A model generated the notes under the pieces. It saw only the letters and a program-made list of their open reading frames with translations, was not told the origin of the DNA and ran no database searches. From assembly GCF_000813965.1 (NCBI RefSeq), contig NZ_JWLI01000016.1, forward strand, positions 1 to 64,000: DNA of 64,000 nt. The letters are read 5' to 3'. The number at the start of each line of letters is the position of its first letter. The stretch's first letter is position 1. A program made the translations under genes and the position numbers. Source of the DNA: Leisingera sp. ANG-M7 (lineage in GTDB: Bacteria > Pseudomonadota > Alphaproteobacteria > Rhodobacterales > Rhodobacteraceae). Shown here piece by piece: positions 34,154 through 43,496 of this stretch.

Positions 34154-35362
34154 TCAGCGGCCCGCCAGCACCTGCGCAGCTGCCGCCAGCGCGCCGGTTC
34201 CGTGCGGGATATCCAGCGCGGTGAGACCGGTTTCAATGCCGCCGAGCAGCCCCATCACCATCTGACCATTCACATGGCCCATGTGGCCGAGCCGGAAAAA
34301 CCCGTGCCATTCCGGGCTTTTGGGGGCCGTCATACCAAGGCCGATGCCCAGCGTCAGGCCCAGGTTCTGCTCCACATAGTCGCGCAGGCGGGTGCCATCC
34401 GGCGCCCCGATGTGGAGCGCGGTAACGGCATGGGAGCGCAAGGCGCGGTCCGCCACGTTCATCCGCAGCGGGCCATCTGCGCCCCAGGCCTCACAGGCGG
34501 CCCAGATGGTTTCAGCCAGGCGTGCGTGGCGTTTCCACACGTTTTCCAGGCTTTCGCCGTGTATCATGTCCAGCGCCGCACGCAGGCCATAGAGGTGATG
34601 GGTGGGCGCAGTGCCGCCGAAATACTGGTAGAACTCCTCCGGGTTGGCGCGCGGCGCCCAGTCCCAGTAGCGGCTGATCCGCGGCAATGCGGCCCGCGCC
34701 GCTGCGGCACGGTCATTGAAGAAAACAAAGCTGAGGCCCGGCGGCATCATCAGCCCCTTCTGGCTGGCGGTGACCATGACGTCGACGCCCCAGGCGTCCA
34801 TCTCAAAGCGCTCGCACCCGAGGGAGGCGATGCAATCAGCCATCAGGAGCGCCGGGTGGCCCGTCTCATCCAGCAAACGCCGCAGACCCGGGATGTCGTT
34901 GCGGATGGAGCTGGAGGTGTCCACATGCACGCCCAGCACCGCCTTGATCCGGTGCGCGGAATCGGCGGCCAGCACTTCGGCAATGCGGGCCATGTCCCAG
35001 GGCGCGCGGGTGCCGAAATCGAGCACCTGGGTTTCGATCCCCAAACTATCCGCCATTTCCGACCAGCCGATGGCAAAGCGGCCGGAGGACGGCACCAGCA
35101 CCAGGTCGCCGGGCTGCAGGGTGTTTTGCAGCGCTGCTTCCCAGGCGCCGTGGCCGTTGGCGATGTAGATCGCGGCGTGATGTTCCGTGCCCGCCACCCG
35201 GCGCAGGTCCGGGATCAGGCCTGCGGTCATCTCCACCAGTTCGCCTGCGTATATGTTGGGTGACGGCCGGTGCATCGCCTGCAGCACCTGGTCCGGCACC
35301 ACCGAAGGGCCTGGAATGGCCAGATACTGCCGCCCTGCCGATACGTTCACTGGTCCGCTCAT
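34154..35362 (-). CDS. Class V aminotransferase, alanine/serine-glyoxylate type
   Basis: This 402-residue PLP enzyme of the AGXT family starts with YLAIPGPSVVPDQVLQAM. The PLP lysine lies in VMVTASQKGLMMPPGLSFVF, and the GTAPTHHLYGLRAALDMI and RLGHMGHVNGQMVMGLLGGI segments are typical. It transfers an amino group between serine or alanine and glyoxylate or a similar acceptor; which one is not decidable here. It stands alone, divergent from the exporter gene. Confidence 0.9.
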   Translation of the reverse strand: MSGPVNVSAGRQYLAIPGPSVVPDQVLQAMHRPSPNIYAGELVEMTAGLIPDLRRVAGTEHHAAIYIANGHGAWEAALQNTLQPGDLVLVPSSGRFAIGWSEMADSLGIETQVLDFGTRAPWDMARIAEVLAADSAHRIKAVLGVHVDTSSSIRNDIPGLRRLLDETGHPALLMADCIASLGCERFEMDAWGVDVMVTASQKGLMMPPGLSFVFFNDRAAAARAALPRISRYWDWAPRANPEEFYQYFGGTAPTHHLYGLRAALDMIHGESLENVWKRHARLAETIWAACEAWGADGPLRMNVADRALRSHAVTALHIGAPDGTRLRDYVEQNLGLTLGIGLGMTAPKSPEWHGFFRLGHMGHVNGQMVMGLLGGIETGLTALDIPHGTGALAAAAQVLAGR

Positions 35363-35568
35363 GCCTGATTATCCCTGACAGCGTGCGGCCCTGAGACCGC
35401 CGCGGTTGATCCGTGGCGGCACAGTAGCCGCACCGATGCCGGCGTCAATTGCTGCTGACGCAGGGTCACGGCGAAGTGCTTGCGCCCTGCCCTCCACCTG
35501 CTTAAATGGCGCAGGAACGACAGGGAAAGGCCCGCAATGTCACGAATTTCCCGCAGGGGCACGCCGTC

Positions 35569-37431
35569 ATGAGCCAGCAGGAGCACAAATCCGCACGGGA
35601 GCTTCTGGGCTGGCTGTGGCGCGGTTATCTGCGCCACTACATCGGCCTGCTGGGCATCGCCGTGGTCTTCATGCTGGTGGAAGGCGGCACCATGGGTGCG
35701 CTTGGCTATATGATGCAGCCGATGTTCGACCTGGTGTTTGTCGACGGCAACACCGATGCGCTGTTCTGGGTGAGCCTCGCCTTTTTTGCCATTTTCGCGC
35801 TGCGCGGCATCTCCGGCGTCACCCAGAAGGTGCTGCTGAGCAAGGTCTCGCAGACCTCCGCCGCGCATCTGCGCAAGGATATGCTGGCGCGGCTGATCCG
35901 GCAGGACCCGGCCTTTCACCAGGAGCATCCGCCGGGGGTGCTGATGCACCGTGTGCTAGGCGATGTTGGTGCCATCGACGCGGTGTGGCGGGCGGTGATC
36001 ACCGGTGCAGGCAAGGATTTCGTGTCGCTGATCGCGGTGCTGGGGGTTGCGGTCAGCATCGACTGGCGCTGGACGCTGGTATTGCTGATCGGGGTGCCGG
36101 TGCTGCTGGCGCCGATCAAGATGGCGCAGCGCTATGTGCGCCGGAAAGCCACCCTGTCGCGGGACCTGAGCGCCAAGCTGTCGACGCGGCTGAACGAGAT
36201 TTTCCACGGCATCGTGCCGATCAAGCTGAACCGTCTGGAAGACTACCAGAACGCGCGCTTCGGCACCGTGATGGACAATCTGGTCAAGGCCGATGTGAAG
36301 ACCTCGCTGGGCGGCGCGTCGATCTCCGGCATGACCGACATCATGGCAGGCGCGGGCTTCATGGCGGTGCTGCTGTATGGCGGCAACGAGATCATTGCCG
36401 GCGAAAAGACCGTCGGCCAGTTCATGGCGTTCTTCACCTCCGTCGGCCTGTCGTTTGAGCCGATGCGGCGGCTGGCGGCGATTTCCGGCGTCTGGCAATC
36501 CGCGGCGGCCTCGCTGGAGCGGGTCAAGGAACTGCTGGATGCGCCGATTATGCTGACCGAGCCCGAAGATCCGAAACCGGCCCCCGAAGGGCTGCCGCCG
36601 ATCAACCTCGACAACGTCAGCCTGAGCTACGGGGACAGCAAGATCCTGCACAGCCTGGATCTGGTGGCCGAAGGCGGCAAGACCACCGCGCTGGTCGGTG
36701 CCTCGGGTGCGGGGAAGTCCACCATTTTCAACCTGCTGACCCGCATGGTTGATCCTCAGGAGGGACTCGTCTCGGTGGGCGGTGTCCGGGTCAATGACCT
36801 GAGGACCGATGACCTGCGCAGCCTGTTCTCGGTGGTGACCCAGGATGCGCTGCTGTTTGACGAGACGCTGCGGGAAAACATTGTTCTGGGCCGCACCGAC
36901 GTCAGCGATGAAGAGCTGCAGGCGGCGCTGGAGGCGTCGCATGTGGCGGACTTCCTGCCCAAGCTGTCCAACGGGCTGGATACCCCGGTGGGGCCGCGCG
37001 GCTCAGCCCTGTCGGGCGGCCAGCGGCAGCGGGTGGTGATCGCCCGCGCACTGCTGCGCAACACCCCGGTTCTGCTGCTGGACGAGGCGACCTCAGCGCT
37101 GGATGCGCAGTCGGAGAAAGTGGTGCAGCAAGCGCTGGACAAGCTGGCGGGCGGCCGCACAACGCTGGTGATCGCGCACCGGCTGTCGACCATCCGCAAC
37201 GCCGACAAGATCGTGGTGATGGACCGCGGCCGGGTGGTGGACCAGGGCAGCCACGACGAGCTCTTGGCGCGCGGCGGTATCTATGCCGATCTCTACCGGC
37301 TGCAGTTCCAGGACGGCAAGACGGTGGTGGACACCAAGGGCATCGCCGCCCAGGCGGAACAAGTTCCCGGCGGCAGCGCCCGCGGCAAGAACCGCTGGTT
37401 CCGCCGCTTTGCCAGCAAGGTGTTCGGGTAA
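35569..37431 (+). CDS. MsbA-like ABC exporter (fused permease and ATPase)
   Basis: The 620-residue protein starts at ATG 35569. Six membrane helices occupy about 1-310; the ATPase domain (about 345-590) has Walker A LVGASGAGKSTIFNLL, signature GSALSGGQRQRVVIARAL, Walker B PVLLLDEATSALD and switch His in VIAHRLSTIRNADKI. The length and type fit lipid A/lipid flippases or multidrug exporters. A basic tail follows (SARGKNRWFRRFASKVFG). It is flanked by a glycosyltransferase on the opposite strand, which may hint at envelope glycolipids. Confidence 0.92.
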   Translation: MSQQEHKSARELLGWLWRGYLRHYIGLLGIAVVFMLVEGGTMGALGYMMQPMFDLVFVDGNTDALFWVSLAFFAIFALRGISGVTQKVLLSKVSQTSAAHLRKDMLARLIRQDPAFHQEHPPGVLMHRVLGDVGAIDAVWRAVITGAGKDFVSLIAVLGVAVSIDWRWTLVLLIGVPVLLAPIKMAQRYVRRKATLSRDLSAKLSTRLNEIFHGIVPIKLNRLEDYQNARFGTVMDNLVKADVKTSLGGASISGMTDIMAGAGFMAVLLYGGNEIIAGEKTVGQFMAFFTSVGLSFEPMRRLAAISGVWQSAAASLERVKELLDAPIMLTEPEDPKPAPEGLPPINLDNVSLSYGDSKILHSLDLVAEGGKTTALVGASGAGKSTIFNLLTRMVDPQEGLVSVGGVRVNDLRTDDLRSLFSVVTQDALLFDETLRENIVLGRTDVSDEELQAALEASHVADFLPKLSNGLDTPVGPRGSALSGGQRQRVVIARALLRNTPVLLLDEATSALDAQSEKVVQQALDKLAGGRTTLVIAHRLSTIRNADKIVVMDRGRVVDQGSHDELLARGGIYADLYRLQFQDGKTVVDTKGIAAQAEQVPGGSARGKNRWFRRFASKVFG

Positions 37432-37476
37432 GCAGCAAAGCACGTGCCCGCCTGGCCTTCCGGCCGGGCGGGACGT

Positions 37477-38157
37477 TCACTTGCTGTAGGACCCTGCCAG
37501 CCGTTCCGGCGCCACACCCAGAAAGTACCGCATCAGCGTCCACAGGTTCCGCGCCCCGCGCCGCAGCCAGCCGGACCGCTGGTAACGCGCGGCGCTGGTC
37601 AGTGCGGCGGACGGCAGAACCGTCAGCCCCTTGAGGCGGCGCGCCAGCGCCACATCCTCCATCAGCGGCTGATCGGGATAGCCGTCTGCAGCCTCATAGA
37701 TATCGCGGCGGATCAGCAGGCCCTGGTCACCATAGGGCAGCGCGAACAGCCGCGTGCGCAGGTTGGCCCAGCCTGCAACCCAGGCGGCCATCGGCCCCTT
37801 GGCCCGGAACTGAAGGCGGAAGCAGGCAGACCTGCCCTGCCCCTCTGCCAGGTGCTTCGCCACCGATGCGGCCCAGCCGGCTTCCAGACGGGTGTCGGCG
37901 TGCAGCACCAGCAGCCACTCCCCCTGCGCCGCCGCGCAGCCGCGCCGCAGCTGGCCGCCGCGGGACGGAGTGCCGGTGATCCATTCAGCTCCGGACGCTT
38001 CGGCAATGGCGCGGGTCGCATCCGTGGACCCGCCATCGGTGATCACCAGTTCGCGGATCAATCCCGCCGCCAGCCCCTCCATCAGATGCTCCAGCGCGGC
38101 GGGCAGTTCAGCTTCGGCGTTCAGGGTGGGGATCACGATGCTGACCGGCGCGGGCAT
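37477..38157 (-). CDS. Family 2 glycosyltransferase, TIGR04283-like
   Basis: The 226-residue GT-A glycosyltransferase starts MPAPVSIVIPTLNAEAELPA, has the nucleotide-sugar motif ITDGGSTDATRAIAEASGAE, an HADTRL (DXD-like) metal motif and a late LMEDVALARRLKG segment. This pattern matches the TIGR04283 group, often linked to arsenosugar genes or selenium-domain proteins in other genomes; none of those is visible nearby. It is convergent with the MsbA-like exporter, 45 bp apart. Confidence 0.82.
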   Translation of the reverse strand: MPAPVSIVIPTLNAEAELPAALEHLMEGLAAGLIRELVITDGGSTDATRAIAEASGAEWITGTPSRGGQLRRGCAAAQGEWLLVLHADTRLEAGWAASVAKHLAEGQGRSACFRLQFRAKGPMAAWVAGWANLRTRLFALPYGDQGLLIRRDIYEAADGYPDQPLMEDVALARRLKGLTVLPSAALTSAARYQRSGWLRRGARNLWTLMRYFLGVAPERLAGSYSK

Positions 38158-38256
38158 GGGGGCTCCTGAGTGCGGATTTGCTGTTTTCTTCCGCCCTGCT
38201 TCCTATATCACTGGGCCAGGCAATGAAACGCCGTTGGCAGCAACCCGGAGACACAA

Positions 38257-38991
38257 ATGAGCGACCGCCGCATCCTGCGCCTGACCGGCGCCGACGCCAA
38301 GAGCTTCCTGCAGGGGCTGGTGACCAATAATGTGGACCATCTGGAAGACGGGCTGGTCTATGCCGCGCTGCTGACGCCGCAGGGAAAATACCTGGCAGAT
38401 TTCTTTCTGGCCGCAGACGGCGATGCGGTGCTCCTGGACGTGGAGGCCTCGCTGGCAGATGGCCTGATGAAACGGCTGAACATGTACCGACTGCGCGCCG
38501 ATGTGCAGGTGGAAATGACGGACCTGCAGGTAAAGCGCGGCACGGGCACGGCACCGGAGGGCGCGCTGGCGGATCCGCGCCATGCGGATCTGGGCTGGCG
38601 GCTCTATGGGCCTGAGGGCGGCGATGACGGCAGCGACTGGGACGCGATCCGGGTGGCCCATTGCATTCCCGAAACCGGCATCGAGCTGGGGCCGGACAGC
38701 TATATCCTGGAGGCAGGTTTTGAGGCGCTGAAGGGCGTCGATTTCCGCAAGGGATGTTATGTCGGTCAGGAGGTGACGGCACGGATGAAGCACAAGACCG
38801 AGCTGCGCAAGGGCTTCCGGACTGTAGAGGTCGAGGGCGCGGCGCCGGCCGGAACGGAAATCACGGCCGGCGGCAAGCCGGTGGGCACGCTCTACACCCA
38901 GTCCGGCGGCAAGGGCATTGCCTACCTGCGGTTTGACCGCGCCAAGGGCGGGATGCAGGCGGGCGGCGCACGCGTCACCTGGCAAGAATGA
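38257..38991 (+). CDS. ygfZ: YgfZ/GcvT-like folate-binding protein
   Basis: The 244-residue protein has the family signature KGCYVGQEVTARMKHKTELR with its conserved Cys, plus RRILRLTGADAKSFLQGLVT and VYAALLTPQGKYLADFF at the N-terminus. YgfZ uses tetrahydrofolate and helps assemble or repair certain Fe-S clusters such as those in MiaB. GGAG lies seven bases before the ATG. The downstream kinase-like gene begins 11 bp after its stop, so the two may be co-transcribed. Confidence 0.92.
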   Translation: MSDRRILRLTGADAKSFLQGLVTNNVDHLEDGLVYAALLTPQGKYLADFFLAADGDAVLLDVEASLADGLMKRLNMYRLRADVQVEMTDLQVKRGTGTAPEGALADPRHADLGWRLYGPEGGDDGSDWDAIRVAHCIPETGIELGPDSYILEAGFEALKGVDFRKGCYVGQEVTARMKHKTELRKGFRTVEVEGAAPAGTEITAGGKPVGTLYTQSGGKGIAYLRFDRAKGGMQAGGARVTWQE

Positions 38992-39001
38992 GCGGGCAGC
39001 G

Positions 39002-39805
39002 GTGAGCGGCCTGAACGATACCGTTCTGTCCCTGCTGGGCGCGGAGGTTTTGCGCAGCCGGCCGCTGCATGGTGGCGATTTGTCTGACGTGCAGCTTCTT
39101 TCCTTAAGCGATGGCCGCCGTGTGGTGGCCAAAACCGGGCCTCTGACAGCAGCGGAGGCTGCGATGCTGCGCGCGATCCGGGACGCGGGCGCGCCCGCGC
39201 CGGAGGTGCTGGGCTTAGGCCGTGGCTTGCTGCTGATGGAGGCTTTGGAGGAGACCGGGGCCAACGCAAAGGGCTGGCAGGCGCTGGGGCATGCCTTGCA
39301 GCAGCTGCATTCTGCCACAGGCCCGCACTACGGCTGGGCGGAGGATTACGCCTTTGGCCCGGTGGCGGTACCCAACGCGCCGCTGGAGAACTGGGCGGAC
39401 TTCTGGGCCAGCCGCCGCTTGCTGGCAGATCCGGACGCCCTGCCCCGTGATCTGCGGCTGCGGGTTGAGGCGCTGTGCGCGCGGCTGCCGGAGCTGCTGC
39501 CTGCCGCGCCGCCCGCTGCGCTGCTGCATGGCGATCTGTGGAGCGGCAATGTTCTGTTCAGCGGCCCCAAGGCCTATCTGATCGACCCGGCTTGTTTCTG
39601 GGGGCATGGCGAGGTGGATCTGGCGATGCTGCATCTGTTCGGAACGCCGCCTGCGGATTTTCACGATGCCTATGGACCGCTGGAGCCGGGATTTGAGGCA
39701 CGCCGCGCCCTCTATCAGCTGTGGCCCGCGCTGGTGCATCTGCGGCTATTCGGTGCCAGCTACCGGAACATGGTTGAGGCGCGGCTGCAGGCATTGGGCT
39801 TCTGA
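39002..39805 (+). CDS. Fructosamine-kinase-family phosphotransferase
   Basis: The 267-residue protein starts at GTG 39002 just after ygfZ; the longer frame lies inside ygfZ. It has a kinase-like fold: RPLHGGDLSDVQLLSLSDGR near the N-terminus, RVVAKTG for the ATP-binding Lys, LLHGDLWSGNVLFSGPKAYL as catalytic loop (HGDLxxxN) and IDPACFWGHGEVDLAM as the metal-binding Asp segment. Family members phosphorylate glycated lysine, reversing early glycation. It could also be a general aminoglycoside-phosphotransferase-like enzyme. Confidence 0.85.
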   Translation: MSGLNDTVLSLLGAEVLRSRPLHGGDLSDVQLLSLSDGRRVVAKTGPLTAAEAAMLRAIRDAGAPAPEVLGLGRGLLLMEALEETGANAKGWQALGHALQQLHSATGPHYGWAEDYAFGPVAVPNAPLENWADFWASRRLLADPDALPRDLRLRVEALCARLPELLPAAPPAALLHGDLWSGNVLFSGPKAYLIDPACFWGHGEVDLAMLHLFGTPPADFHDAYGPLEPGFEARRALYQLWPALVHLRLFGASYRNMVEARLQALGF

Positions 39806-39865
39806 CAAGCCTCTGTTCACCTGATTGCGTTAGGGTCGCCGCAGGATTTGCTGAAAGGGTATTTG

Positions 39866-40411
39866 ATGCATCTGATGTTTGCAGCCTGCGCCGCCGTGCT
39901 GGCGGCCTCCCCTGCCTGGGCCGACTACTGGAGCTACAAGGACTGGCATGTCGCCACGGAACCCCATGAGACGGAGCAGGACAGCTACCTGACCTGCCGC
40001 GCCTGGACCGGCGGCGACGGCGACCCGCTGCTGGCGCTGGAGGTGTTTTCCGGCGATGCCGGCCCGCCGGAATTCTACCCGATGGCCAAGGTGCAGGAAT
40101 ATGCGCCGCGCCACTACCCGACGCTGATGCAGCAGGGCGGCACGGTGGATTTCATCTTTGACTTCGACCGCAGTTTCTCGCTCTCTGCCGGGATCAATTC
40201 CTGGATCAATGAGGAAGGCCTGGCCGAAGCCGAAAGCGCGCTGCGGTTCCAGGACCATCTGGTGATGCTGCAGGCAATGAAAAAGGGAAGCTGGGTGGAG
40301 ATCTGGGCCGGCAACGACATGTTCTATGAGGCCTCGCTCAGCGGGTTCACCGCGGCCTATGGCAAGATGATGGATGAATGCGGTTTCAGCCTGGCACTGC
40401 CTGCGGGGTGA
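39866..40411 (+). CDS. Secreted protein, unknown
   Basis: The 181-residue protein starts at ATG 39866, seven bases after GAAAGGG. A signal peptide (MHLMFAACAAVLAASPAWA) suggests export to the periplasm. The mature part starts DYWSYKDWHVATEPHETEQD and has CRAWTGGDGDPLLALEVFSG and a late Cys in MDECGFSLALPAG, so one disulfide is possible. It resembles short roseobacter secreted hypotheticals; I give it no function. Confidence 0.68.
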   Translation: MHLMFAACAAVLAASPAWADYWSYKDWHVATEPHETEQDSYLTCRAWTGGDGDPLLALEVFSGDAGPPEFYPMAKVQEYAPRHYPTLMQQGGTVDFIFDFDRSFSLSAGINSWINEEGLAEAESALRFQDHLVMLQAMKKGSWVEIWAGNDMFYEASLSGFTAAYGKMMDECGFSLALPAG

Positions 40412-40469
40412 TCCGCCCCGCCGCCAGCGCAAAAGCTTTCTGAAAAGTTTTGGGCGGTGCGCAGACACA

Positions 40470-40508
40470 GAAAAAGCCGCCCCCGAGGGAGGGCGGCTTT
40501 TCCGTTTT
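40470..40508. terminator. Bidirectional terminator between the secreted protein gene and efp
   Basis: AAAAGCCGCCC and GGGCGGCTTTT pair around a short loop, with A and T flanks on both strands. Confidence 0.88.
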
Positions 40509-40524
40509 CCGAAGGCGTCCCGGA

Positions 40525-41088
40525 TCAGGCGCGCTCGGAGTATTCCATGGTCTCTGTGTTGACCACGATCATCTCGTCCTGGCCCACGAAAGGCGGCACC
40601 ATGACCTTGACGCCGTTGTCGAGGATCGCAGGCTTGAAGGAGTTCGCCGCGGTCTGGCCTTTGACGACTGGCTCGGTCTCAACGATCTTGCAGGTCACTT
40701 TCTGCGGCACGGTCGCGTTCAGCGCCTCGGCCTCGTAGAATTCCACCACGATGGTCATGCCGTCCTGCAGGAACGGGCGGCGGTCGCCCAGCAGGTCCGC
40801 GGGCAGTTCGATCTGCTCATAGGTTTCTGCGTCCATGAACACCAGCATGCCGTCGCTCTCATAGAGGAACTGCTGGTCTTTCTGCTCCAGGCGGACGCGC
40901 TCCACCTTGTCCGCGGAGCGGAAGCGCTCGTTCAGCTTGGAGCCGTTGCGCAGGTTGCGCATCTCGACCTGGGCAAAGGCGCCGCCCTTGCCGGGTTTGA
41001 CGTGGTCGACCTTCACCGCTGCCCAAAGGCCGCCATTATGTTCCAGCACGTTGCCGGGACGGATTTCGTTGCCGTTGATCTTGGGCAT
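40525..41088 (-). CDS. efp: Elongation factor P
   Basis: This 187-residue translation factor helps ribosomes move through polyproline stretches. It begins [20 protein letters not shown] and has the modified-lysine loop [17 protein letters not shown]; middle OB domain and final domain ([20 protein letters not shown]) are complete. The lysine loop (KPGKGGAF) is the type modified by EpmA; the epmA/epmB genes are not in the window. It is divergent from a DUF6280-like gene across 219 bp that hold AT-rich promoter sequence. Confidence 0.97.
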   Translation of the reverse strand: MPKINGNEIRPGNVLEHNGGLWAAVKVDHVKPGKGGAFAQVEMRNLRNGSKLNERFRSADKVERVRLEQKDQQFLYESDGMLVFMDAETYEQIELPADLLGDRRPFLQDGMTIVVEFYEAEALNATVPQKVTCKIVETEPVVKGQTAANSFKPAILDNGVKVMVPPFVGQDEMIVVNTETMEYSERA

Positions 41089-41307
41089 GGGAAAATGCCT
41101 TTCAGATGGTTGATGATAATTTGCAAGACCCTATATCTGGCGGGCTGATCGCTGGCAAGACAAGGATATGGTATGGAAGATCTGTGAATAAGATATGCGC
41201 AAATTGCATGAAAGCTATGCATCTGCGCTCTATCCGAATCGTCACACTTCCGTCATAAGCAGCGCTACGCCGAAAATTGCAATAGCAAGAACAACAAGGG
41301 ATACGAG

Positions 41308-41625
41308 ATGCGAGATTTCGTAGACGGCACCGCTTATAATAACGAGCAAGGCAACCGCGCCCGCAAACTGTTTGCAGCCGTTGTCCTGGCCGCACTGGAT
41401 GATGCCATCGCCGACGACAAGAAATACGGCAATGGCCCGGAACAGATCGCCCGCTGGGCGCGTTCGCGCGATGGCCGCGAAGTGCTGTCCTGCGCGGGCA
41501 TCGACCCGAACGAACGGGTTGTGGAAGGCCTGATGGACTTCGTGGGCCGCGGTGTGCGGACCTCGGTTGCTCTGTCGCGTGAAGAAAGCGAACGCCGCAA
41601 CGCTGCGCAGGCTGAAGCCGCCTGA
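41308..41625 (+). CDS. DUF6280-type conserved roseobacter protein
   Basis: This 105-residue protein has AAGGGA six bases before its ATG. It starts MRDFVDGTAYNNEQGNRARK, continues ALDDAIADDKKYGNGPEQIA and SCAGIDPNERVVEGLMDFVG, and is nearly identical to a conserved Rhodobacterales protein that I recall as DUF6280. It is predicted cytosolic and helical, without known function. A strong terminator follows. Confidence 0.8.
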   Translation: MRDFVDGTAYNNEQGNRARKLFAAVVLAALDDAIADDKKYGNGPEQIARWARSRDGREVLSCAGIDPNERVVEGLMDFVGRGVRTSVALSREESERRNAAQAEAA

Positions 41626-41646
41626 GGCTTCCCCTGCGCATTGCTG

Positions 41647-41675
41647 AAAAGCGCGCCCCTAGGGGCGCGTTTTTC
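41647..41675 (+). terminator. Strong terminator after the DUF6280-like gene
   Basis: GCGCGCCCC and GGGGCGCG pair around TA, preceded by AAAA and followed by TTTTT. Confidence 0.92.
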
Positions 41676-41816
41676 TTTTGAACGCCGAGGTTTCCGCAGG
41701 GTAACCCTGTCGCGCGGCAGCCGCCGCGGGACGCTTGCGGCACAGCCCCCATGGACGGGGGCGTCTAACCTGCTATGCAGGCCCGTGAACGACGGGGCGC
41801 AGGCAGGGAGCAGCGG

Positions 41817-43271
41817 ATGGCACGCGCAATCATGATCCAGGGCACCGGCAGCAATGTCGGCAAGTCACTGCTGGTGGCGGGGCTGGCGCGCGCCTATGTG
41901 CGGCGCGGTCTCAAGGTGGCGCCGTTCAAGCCGCAGAACATGTCCAACAACGCAGCCGTCACGCCGGAGGGCGGCGAGATCGGACGGGCACAAGCGCTGC
42001 AGGCGCGCGCCGCTAAACGGCCGCCTCACACCGATATGAATCCGGTGCTGCTAAAGCCGGAGACCGACACCGGCGCCCAGGTGATCGTGCAGGGCAAGCG
42101 CCGCGGCACCCAGGGCGCAGGCTCTTTCATGCGTGACAAGTCTGGCCTGCTGGAAGCGGCGCTGGAAAGCTTTCACCGGCTGGCGGCGGAGGCCGATCTG
42201 GTGCTGATCGAGGGCGCGGGTTCGCCTGCCGAGACGAACCTGCGCATGAATGACATTGCCAACATGGGCTTTGCCTGCGCCGCCGGGGTACCAGTGGTGA
42301 TTGCCGGCGACATCCACCGCGGCGGGGTGATTGCGCAGATCGTTGGCACCCATGCAGTGCTTGAACGCCATGATCTGGAGCGTGTCGTGGGGTTCATGGT
42401 AAACCGCTTCCGCGGCGACCTCAGCCTGTTTGACGGCGGCCGGGACGACATTGCCGCGCGCACCGGCTGGCCGTCGCTTGGCGTCGTGCCGTGGTTCTGG
42501 GATGCCTGGAAGCTGCCGGCCGAAGACATGATGGACATCGCCTCGCGCACGGGCGGCGCCTGCAAGGTGGTGGTGCCGCAGCTGGAGCGGATGGCGAATT
42601 TCGACGATCTGGATCCGCTGGCGGCCGAACCGGAAGTAACGGTGGAGATCGTGCCGCCCGGGCGCGCCCTGCCCGGCGATGCGGATCTGGTGATCCTGCC
42701 CGGCAGCAAATCGACCATCGGCGACCTCACCTACCTGCGCGCGCAGGGCTGGGACATCGACATCCTGGCGCATCACCGCCGCGGCGGCCATGTGCTGGGG
42801 CTCTGCGGCGGCTACCAGATGCTGGGCAAGACCATCGACGACCCCGAGGGCGTCGACGGGCGGCCCGGCAAGGTGGACGGCCTGGGCCTCTTGGACGTGC
42901 ACACGGTGATGGCGGGGGAAAAGCGGGTGACGCTGACCGAGGCGGTCACGCGGGACGGCAACCTGCCTGTGAGCGGCTATGAGATCCACATGGGGCGCAC
43001 CACCGGTGCCGACTGCGCCCGCGCCTGGCTCAGCATCGATGGGCGAGCTGAGGGCGCGGCCTCAGCTGACGGGCGCGTCAAGGGTTCCTACCTGCACGGG
43101 CTGTTTTCCGAAGACGCCTTCCGCGCCAGCGTGCTGGCGAGCCTCGGGGCAGAAAGCCAGGCAGGATATGAGGATGGCGTCGAGGAGGTGCTGGACGCGC
43201 TGGCGGACCATCTGGAGCGTTACATGGATCTGGATCAGCTGCTGGAGTTGGCGCAGGAAGTGCAGGCCTGA
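41817..43271 (+). CDS. cobQ: Cobyric acid synthase
   Basis: The 484-residue protein starts at ATG 41817 (GGGAG ten bases upstream). It amidates four side chains of adenosyl-cobyrinate diamide in vitamin B12 synthesis. The N-terminal dethiobiotin-synthase-like domain has [20 protein letters not shown] (Walker A) and [20 protein letters not shown]; the glutamine amidotransferase domain has the catalytic Cys in [13 protein letters not shown] and a late His in GSYLHGLFS. No other cob genes adjoin it. I see no cobalamin riboswitch in the 140 bp upstream. Confidence 0.96.
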   Translation: MARAIMIQGTGSNVGKSLLVAGLARAYVRRGLKVAPFKPQNMSNNAAVTPEGGEIGRAQALQARAAKRPPHTDMNPVLLKPETDTGAQVIVQGKRRGTQGAGSFMRDKSGLLEAALESFHRLAAEADLVLIEGAGSPAETNLRMNDIANMGFACAAGVPVVIAGDIHRGGVIAQIVGTHAVLERHDLERVVGFMVNRFRGDLSLFDGGRDDIAARTGWPSLGVVPWFWDAWKLPAEDMMDIASRTGGACKVVVPQLERMANFDDLDPLAAEPEVTVEIVPPGRALPGDADLVILPGSKSTIGDLTYLRAQGWDIDILAHHRRGGHVLGLCGGYQMLGKTIDDPEGVDGRPGKVDGLGLLDVHTVMAGEKRVTLTEAVTRDGNLPVSGYEIHMGRTTGADCARAWLSIDGRAEGAASADGRVKGSYLHGLFSEDAFRASVLASLGAESQAGYEDGVEEVLDALADHLERYMDLDQLLELAQEVQA

Positions 43272-43293
43272 CCCCGGGCGCGGTGCTGCCCGC

Positions 43294-43446
43294 CGTCCCC
43301 TTTCTCCGTCGCCTTCGCTGATGCCGGAAAATGGCGGACGGGGTTCTGCGTCAAGGATTTGCCAGCTTGCTGGCGCGCAGCGTCCTTGATGCAGAAGCCT
43401 GTGCGCCATAGGCATCTGTCTGTGAAGGCGATGGGGAAAGGGGACG
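43294..43446. repeat. 153-bp nested near-perfect palindrome (structured element)
   Basis: Outer arms of 25 bp (43294-43318 and 43422-43446) pair with only three mismatches, all G-U in a plus-strand RNA. Inside, GATGCC/GGCATC, ATGGCG/CGCCAT, a 17-bp arm pair (43341-43357 with 43383-43399, one wobble and one mismatch) and the terminal hairpin GCCAG-CTTG-CTGGC continue the helix. It lies between convergent cobQ and the PopZ-family gene. It may be a repeated palindromic element, a structured 3' end or a small RNA. Confidence 0.75.
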
Positions 43447-43496
43447 GCTTCCCCGTTTTCTCTTGAGCCGGAAGCGAAGACTTCAGCCCGCCCCGA

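Noticed and set aside
41676-41816. Cobalamin riboswitch upstream of cobQ
   Set aside because: The conserved B12-box core (GCCACTG) is absent, and only 140 bp separate the terminator from the start.
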